Positions 60,367-64,000 of a stretch of 64,000 bases of DNA are shown one piece after another (position 1 is the first letter of the stretch; every line of letters begins with the position of its first letter). The notes under the pieces were generated by a model, which saw only the letters and a list, made by a program, of their open reading frames with translations, searched no databases and had not been told where the DNA came from. A program made the position numbers and the translations under genes. Source of the stretch: Treponema sp. (lineage in GTDB: Bacteria; Spirochaetota; Spirochaetia; Treponematales; Breznakiellaceae); NCBI GenBank assembly GCA_031267675.1, contig JAIRYT010000083.1, positions 1 to 64,000 of the forward strand, written 5' to 3'.

Positions 60367-62022
60367 TTATGTAAACGTGAGGATTGAGGCGTCATAACCG
60401 GCGGGCGGAATAAAACCAAGCAATTCAATACAGCTTGAAGCGATGGATGATATTCCCAATCCTTCGTTAAGGGCGCTTTTGTACTCGCCCTGATATGAAG
60501 GATCGTACAGTATACAGGGAACGGGGTTAAGGCTGTGGCTTGTTTTTGCTTTTGGCGCGCCGTCTTCTTTTAACAAAACCGCCCCTGTCTTTTTATCGTG
60601 TTCGTACATATCGTCGGAATTGCCGTGATCGGCGGTAATAAGCAAAACGGCGCCCGCCCCGTCGGCGGCTTTACGGATTCGGCCAAGCTGCAGATCCATC
60701 GATTCCAGCGACGCCGCCACCGCCTGGTAAACGCCGGTATGACCGACCATGTCGCCGTTGGGAAAATTCAGCCTGATAAAATCATAGTTACCCGAAGCGA
60801 TCGCTTCGATAACCCTGTCGGCAATGTCGGCGCACTTCATCCAGGGCCGCTGCTCGAACGGCACCAGATCGCTTTTTATTTCAACATACTCCTCAAGTTT
60901 TTCGTCAAACTTTCCGGTACGGTTGCCGTTAAAGAAATAGGTAACATGCCCGTACTTTTGGGTTTCGCTGATTGCGAGCGTCCGTGTTCCGCTCGCGGCA
61001 AGATATTCGCCCAGGGTGCGGTCAATTGCGGGCGGGCTTACCAGATAGCGTTTTGGCGCATGCAGATCGCCGTCATATTCCATCATGCCCGCGTAACAAA
61101 CGCGGGGCCGCGCTCCGCGGTCAAATTTATCGAACGAGTCGTCTTCAAACGCCGCGGTAATTTCCAGCGCGCGGTCGCCGCGAAAGTTAAAGTACACCAC
61201 CGAGTCGCCGTCTTTAACGGCGCCCAGCGGCGCGCCGCCGCTGTCCGCGATAATAAATTCCTTTAAATCCTGATCGATGATTCCGGGAAACTCCGCGCGG
61301 TATGTTTCAACCGCTCCGCGCGCGCTGGCAAAGGCGCGCGCCTTACCGTGGACGTGGGTTTCCCAGCCGCGCCTGACCATGTTCCAGTCCGCGCCGTAAC
61401 GGTCCATGGTGATCCACATGCGGCCGCCGCCGGAAGCGATTTTCGCGTCAAAGCCGCCGTTGTTTAATTCCGCCAAAAACGCCTCGAAGGGATCGATGTA
61501 TTCAAGCGCGGAAGTTTCGCCTACGTCGCGGCCGTCAAAAAGAACGTGAACCCGTACGCGTTTTACGCCGTCCTCTTTTGCCCGCCGTATCATGGCCTTA
61601 AGGTGATCAATATGGCTGTGGACATTCCCGTCGCTAAAAAGGCCGATAAAATGCAGCGTTGACGCGGAACCTGTATTTTGTACGATTTCTTTCCAGGCGC
61701 CGCCTAAAAACAGCGTACCGCTTTTAATCGCTTCGGATACCAGCGCCGCGCCCTGGTGGAAAACCCGCCCGCAGCCCATGGCGTTGTGGCCTACTTCGCT
61801 GTTCCCCATATCGTCGTCCGACGGAAGCCCGACGGCCCTGCCGTGGGCCTTAAGTATCGTATGGGGGCTCTGCCGCTCCATCGCGCGCAGGGCGTCCATT
61901 TTGGAATCACGCACCGCGTCGCCCTCGGGGTATTTTCCACAGCCTACGCCGTCCATGATCACCAGGACAAGGGGCCCTTTTCTTTTTTTCCAGCGCGGAT
62001 TTTTCGCTAATGCTTCAACCAT
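60367..62022 (-). CDS. gpmI: 2,3-bisphosphoglycerate-independent phosphoglycerate mutase
   Basis: 551-aa glycolytic enzyme of the alkaline phosphatase superfamily. VMDGVGCG gives metal Asp (24), phosphorylated Ser75 is in MGNSEVGHNAMGCG, and metal ligands ITADHGNSDDM and TSHSLNPVP are at the C-terminus. It is longer than the usual ~510 aa and resembles the plant/trypanosome type. Likely transcribed from the phosphatase gene upstream (26-nt gap). Confidence 0.95.
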   Translation of the reverse strand: MVEALAKNPRWKKRKGPLVLVIMDGVGCGKYPEGDAVRDSKMDALRAMERQSPHTILKAHGRAVGLPSDDDMGNSEVGHNAMGCGRVFHQGAALVSEAIKSGTLFLGGAWKEIVQNTGSASTLHFIGLFSDGNVHSHIDHLKAMIRRAKEDGVKRVRVHVLFDGRDVGETSALEYIDPFEAFLAELNNGGFDAKIASGGGRMWITMDRYGADWNMVRRGWETHVHGKARAFASARGAVETYRAEFPGIIDQDLKEFIIADSGGAPLGAVKDGDSVVYFNFRGDRALEITAAFEDDSFDKFDRGARPRVCYAGMMEYDGDLHAPKRYLVSPPAIDRTLGEYLAASGTRTLAISETQKYGHVTYFFNGNRTGKFDEKLEEYVEIKSDLVPFEQRPWMKCADIADRVIEAIASGNYDFIRLNFPNGDMVGHTGVYQAVAASLESMDLQLGRIRKAADGAGAVLLITADHGNSDDMYEHDKKTGAVLLKEDGAPKAKTSHSLNPVPCILYDPSYQGEYKSALNEGLGISSIASSCIELLGFIPPAGYDASILTFT

Positions 62023-62048
62023 ACTAATCTCCCGGAGACTGACATCTC

Positions 62049-63215
62049 CTAACTAAAGCGCATGTCGACCAGGGTAACATCATCGGCAAGCGACGCGGTG
62101 CCGATCCAGCCTTTGATTTCCTCGTCAAGTTTATGCTTAATCATGCCGCTTGGGGTAACATGAAGGGTTTTTATAAGTTTGGTGGTTTGGTCCTCGCCGT
62201 AACGCTCGCCGTAAATATTTTTCATATCGGTAAGCCCGTCCGAATAGGCGCAGACCCGCAACCCCTTGGTAATGGGAATAATTAAACTGTCGGACAAATC
62301 ATATTCATCCTCAATCCCCAGGGGCGGCAGATTGGGATTCGAAACCTTGTAGGAGATTTTATTCCCCTCCTGCGGCACAAATGTCAATACCGGCGAATAA
62401 CCGCAGTTGTGCACCCGAATTTGTTTAATGGCAAAATCCACATAAAAAAGTACGGCGGCGACAAAGATCCCCGGCGGGTTTACCTCTTTGATAAGGGCGT
62501 TTATCCGGTTGGTCATGTTTTCCGCCCTTCCGACATATTCAAACAGTTCAAAGGAGGCAAAGCACGCGCCCAGCGCCATGGTGGTCATCGCGCCCGAAAT
62601 ATTTTTACCGGCGACATCAAAGCAGCCGACAAGGTAACGGTCTTTATCCGCCTGATAGATACGGTAAAAATCCCCGCCGATCTCGTGCGCCATCGCGTTA
62701 AAAAGACAGATGTCAAAACGCCGGTCGCGCACCATGGATTTGTCAAGGAGCCAGTTTTGGATCTCGCTGGCGCGGCGCAAATCCTGGGTGCGCATGGAGC
62801 TGGTGTATTCCAGCATGCGCCGCAGGCTGATAATGCCAAGATAACTGCGGCGGTGCTGGACAATATACCAGGTAGCCTCGCTGTGCTGCTCTTTAAGGGC
62901 TATGTCAATCACCTTGTTGATGTATGTTGTCGCGTCTATTACATCCTGCGCCCTGATAATGTAGGCGTCCAGGTCCTTTTGCCAAAACCGGGTCCACGCC
63001 GAGTGCGCGAGCCTGTTAAGCGTGTCCTTTGGAATAACGCCGAGCACGGTTCCGTTCCGCTCGACGGGGATTTCCTCAAAATCGGGCCGGTCGGAGATCA
63101 TTTCCAACGCCCAGTCGACATTGGTGTTGGCGTTGATAGGCTCGATACAGTCGGCGATATACCCGATTTGCAGCGGTGAAAAAAGACGGCCAATATCCTG
63201 AGCGCTCTGAGCCAT
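62049..63215 (-). CDS. CBS-domain/PP2C (SpoIIE/RsbU-like) serine phosphatase
   Basis: 388 aa. N-terminal CBS-pair-like region (about 15-150; VDWALEMISDRPDFEEIPVERNG, SYLGIISLRRML) and a C-terminal PP2C/SpoIIE domain (about 165-388) with GGDFYRI, DVAGKNISGAM and YSDGLTDMKN metal residues. RsbU-type enzymes dephosphorylate anti-anti-sigma factors; CBS domains sense nucleotides. No partner anti-sigma gene is in the window. ATG sits 6 nt after the -10 box. Confidence 0.88.
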   Translation of the reverse strand: MAQSAQDIGRLFSPLQIGYIADCIEPINANTNVDWALEMISDRPDFEEIPVERNGTVLGVIPKDTLNRLAHSAWTRFWQKDLDAYIIRAQDVIDATTYINKVIDIALKEQHSEATWYIVQHRRSYLGIISLRRMLEYTSSMRTQDLRRASEIQNWLLDKSMVRDRRFDICLFNAMAHEIGGDFYRIYQADKDRYLVGCFDVAGKNISGAMTTMALGACFASFELFEYVGRAENMTNRINALIKEVNPPGIFVAAVLFYVDFAIKQIRVHNCGYSPVLTFVPQEGNKISYKVSNPNLPPLGIEDEYDLSDSLIIPITKGLRVCAYSDGLTDMKNIYGERYGEDQTTKLIKTLHVTPSGMIKHKLDEEIKGWIGTASLADDVTLVDMRFS

Positions 63216-63221
63216 AAATAC

Positions 63222-63250
63222 ATCATACAGAAAATTGGACAGTTTGTCTA
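63222..63250 (-). promoter_or_regulatory. Leaderless promoter of the CBS-PP2C gene
   Basis: On the minus strand TAGACA (63250-63245), 17-bp spacer, TATGAT (63227-63222). Six nt separate the -10 from the ATG at 63215, so the A of the start codon is the predicted transcript start. No Shine-Dalgarno. Confidence 0.55.
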
Positions 63251-63265
63251 TTATTTGCTATTATG
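63235..63265 (+). promoter_or_regulatory. Divergent leaderless promoter of the peptidase gene
   Basis: TTGGAC (63235-63240) and TATTAT (63260-63265) with TG extension (TGCTATTAT), spacer 19 bp. The ATG is at 63271, where transcription would begin. AAGG directly touches the ATG, too close to act as a Shine-Dalgarno. Confidence 0.5.
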
Positions 63266-63270
63266 TAAGG

Positions 63271-64000
63271 ATGAGACCACCGGAAACTTCGAGCGGATCG
63301 GGAATTATCGCCGCTTTGCTTAAAACGCTTTCGGACAGGGTCTCAAAGCTGTTCCATCCGTTCTTCCGCGCCGCGCCCAGGTTTCCGCTGGCCGACCGGC
63401 TTCTGGCGGACGCCCTGCGCCTGTGCGCGATTCCCTCTCCTGCCGGGCGCGAGGAGGAACGGGCCGAATTTATCACCGAACGCCTGCGTTCCCTTTTGAT
63501 TCCCTTTTTTATTGACGAGGCGGGTAATATTCTGGTAAGGGCCGCCGCCATTCTTGACGAAGACTTGAGCGCCGAACCGCTGCTTGTTTTTACCCGCATG
63601 GGTTCGGAGCGCTGGAATCCGCTGGAAAGCCTGGGCCGCGTGGATATGGAATACGCGCGCGGGGCGGGGCTCGCCGACGTGCTGGGCTCCGCAGCGCTTC
63701 TTTCGCTTATTGAAGCGTATGCCGGCGGGCGGCTTGTTACCGGCAGGGACATTATTTTTTTCTTTTCGGCGCTTTCGTTTGACGATCCCCAAAGCGACGC
63801 GTTTAAGACGATAAATGAAGAAAAAAAACGTCCCGCGGCCGCCGTCGGCGTACAGGGATTTTCGCTGGGAACGCTTACCAGTCACAGTCTTGGTTCGTAC
63901 CGCGCGCAGATTATTCTGTCGGAAGATTCACAAAATGAAAACGAAAATACGCTGGTAAACACGCTGCTGCAGCTGGCGGAGAAGGTGCAGGAGACCGCCT
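63271..64000 (+). CDS. M20-like metallopeptidase, truncated by window end
   Basis: 243 codons are visible and the frame is open to the end of the window, so the C-terminus is missing. The segment LCAIPSPAGREEERAEFITERL (about 49-70) followed by DEAGNILVR (about 80-88) is the M20/M42 exopeptidase N-terminus. The metal-binding HxD and later ligands are not clearly present in the visible part: VFTRMGSERWNP replaces the usual GHxD segment. It could therefore be an inactive homologue or a different branch. It is divergent from the CBS-PP2C gene. Confidence 0.6.
   Translation, partial: MRPPETSSGSGIIAALLKTLSDRVSKLFHPFFRAAPRFPLADRLLADALRLCAIPSPAGREEERAEFITERLRSLLIPFFIDEAGNILVRAAAILDEDLSAEPLLVFTRMGSERWNPLESLGRVDMEYARGAGLADVLGSAALLSLIEAYAGGRLVTGRDIIFFFSALSFDDPQSDAFKTINEEKKRPAAAVGVQGFSLGTLTSHSLGSYRAQIILSEDSQNENENTLVNTLLQLAEKVQETA

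Noticed and set aside
60598-61266. 222-codon plus-strand frame opposite gpmI
   Set aside because: Antisense to catalytic motifs of GpmI with no domain of its own.

Overview
The window looks like a chromosomal segment from an anaerobic spirochaete, most likely a Treponema of the free-living or gut (termite-type) branch rather than the reduced pathogens. Four things point there. RpoB carries Asn at the position equivalent to E. coli S531, the residue linked to natural rifampicin resistance in treponemes. Several proteins resemble spirochaete-restricted families. Oxygen defence is of the anaerobe type (rubrerythrin, rubredoxin). Complete biosynthetic sets (his operon, pyrBI, purD, metA) argue against a host-dependent pathogen. 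The species assignment is inference.

Layout, left to right. 1-875 is structured, apparently non-coding DNA. 876-4189 holds metG and a FemAB-like gene. 4572-6766 (minus) holds an exported protein and an MltD-type lytic transglycosylase. 6832-9020 holds a membrane protein and a TPR lipoprotein. 9269-22166 is the translation/transcription block: tRNA-Thr, rpmG, tRNA-Trp, secE, nusG, rplK, rplA, rplJ, rplL, rpoB, rpoC and a secreted HExxH protein. 22183-28794 is a compact histidine operon (G-B-H-F-[A-I-E fusion]-C-D). 28971-30006 is a lipoprotein and a divergent XRE regulator. 30122-41235 (minus) is one long gene run: DUF5362-like, RDD, SpoIIM-like, DUF4129-like, DUF4350-like, MoxR, DUF58, purD, CNNM/CorC, pyrB, pyrI. 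41448-46074 holds a conserved cytosolic protein, DUF3842, a PHP-domain protein and a SrlD-like dehydrogenase. 46201-48801 is an iron(II) uptake operon (feoA, feoA, feoB and a Cys-rich peptide). 48787-51626 (minus) is rhamnose catabolism (rhaD, rhaA) plus rubredoxin. 51743-54459 holds a small membrane protein, a PTS EIIA, oadG and oadB. 54520-57245 is a TrpXYZ-type ABC transporter. 57242-63215 (minus) holds a CBS-PP2C phosphatase, gpmI, an HbpS-like protein, metA, rubrerythrin and mnmA. 63271 to the end is a truncated M20-like peptidase.

Genes are tightly packed, and 4-nt NTGA stop/start overlaps are very common. All six junctions of the MoxR-DUF58 membrane cluster have this form, including a TTGA and a CTGA junction; the CTG codon there has a perfect GGAGG Shine-Dalgarno. 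Several genes (metG, 6832, hisG, 63215, 63271, probably oadB) have a -10 box, often an extended one (TGnTATnnT), placed so that transcription would begin at or within a few bases of the start codon. This suggests leaderless mRNAs.

The gaps carry two dispersed repeat families. One is an inverted-repeat element of ACCACGAAC-like units next to AAAAGAGAATT. The other is a GACCTTTAGGTC palindrome element that forms a 70-bp tandem array between oadG and oadB. No CRISPR array, intact insertion sequence, prophage or recognisable defence system was seen. The best candidates for undescribed biology are the coupled MoxR membrane cluster, the HisA-HisI-HisE fusion, the structured RNA/DNA upstream of metG, the leaderless promoter pattern and the secreted HExxH protein.
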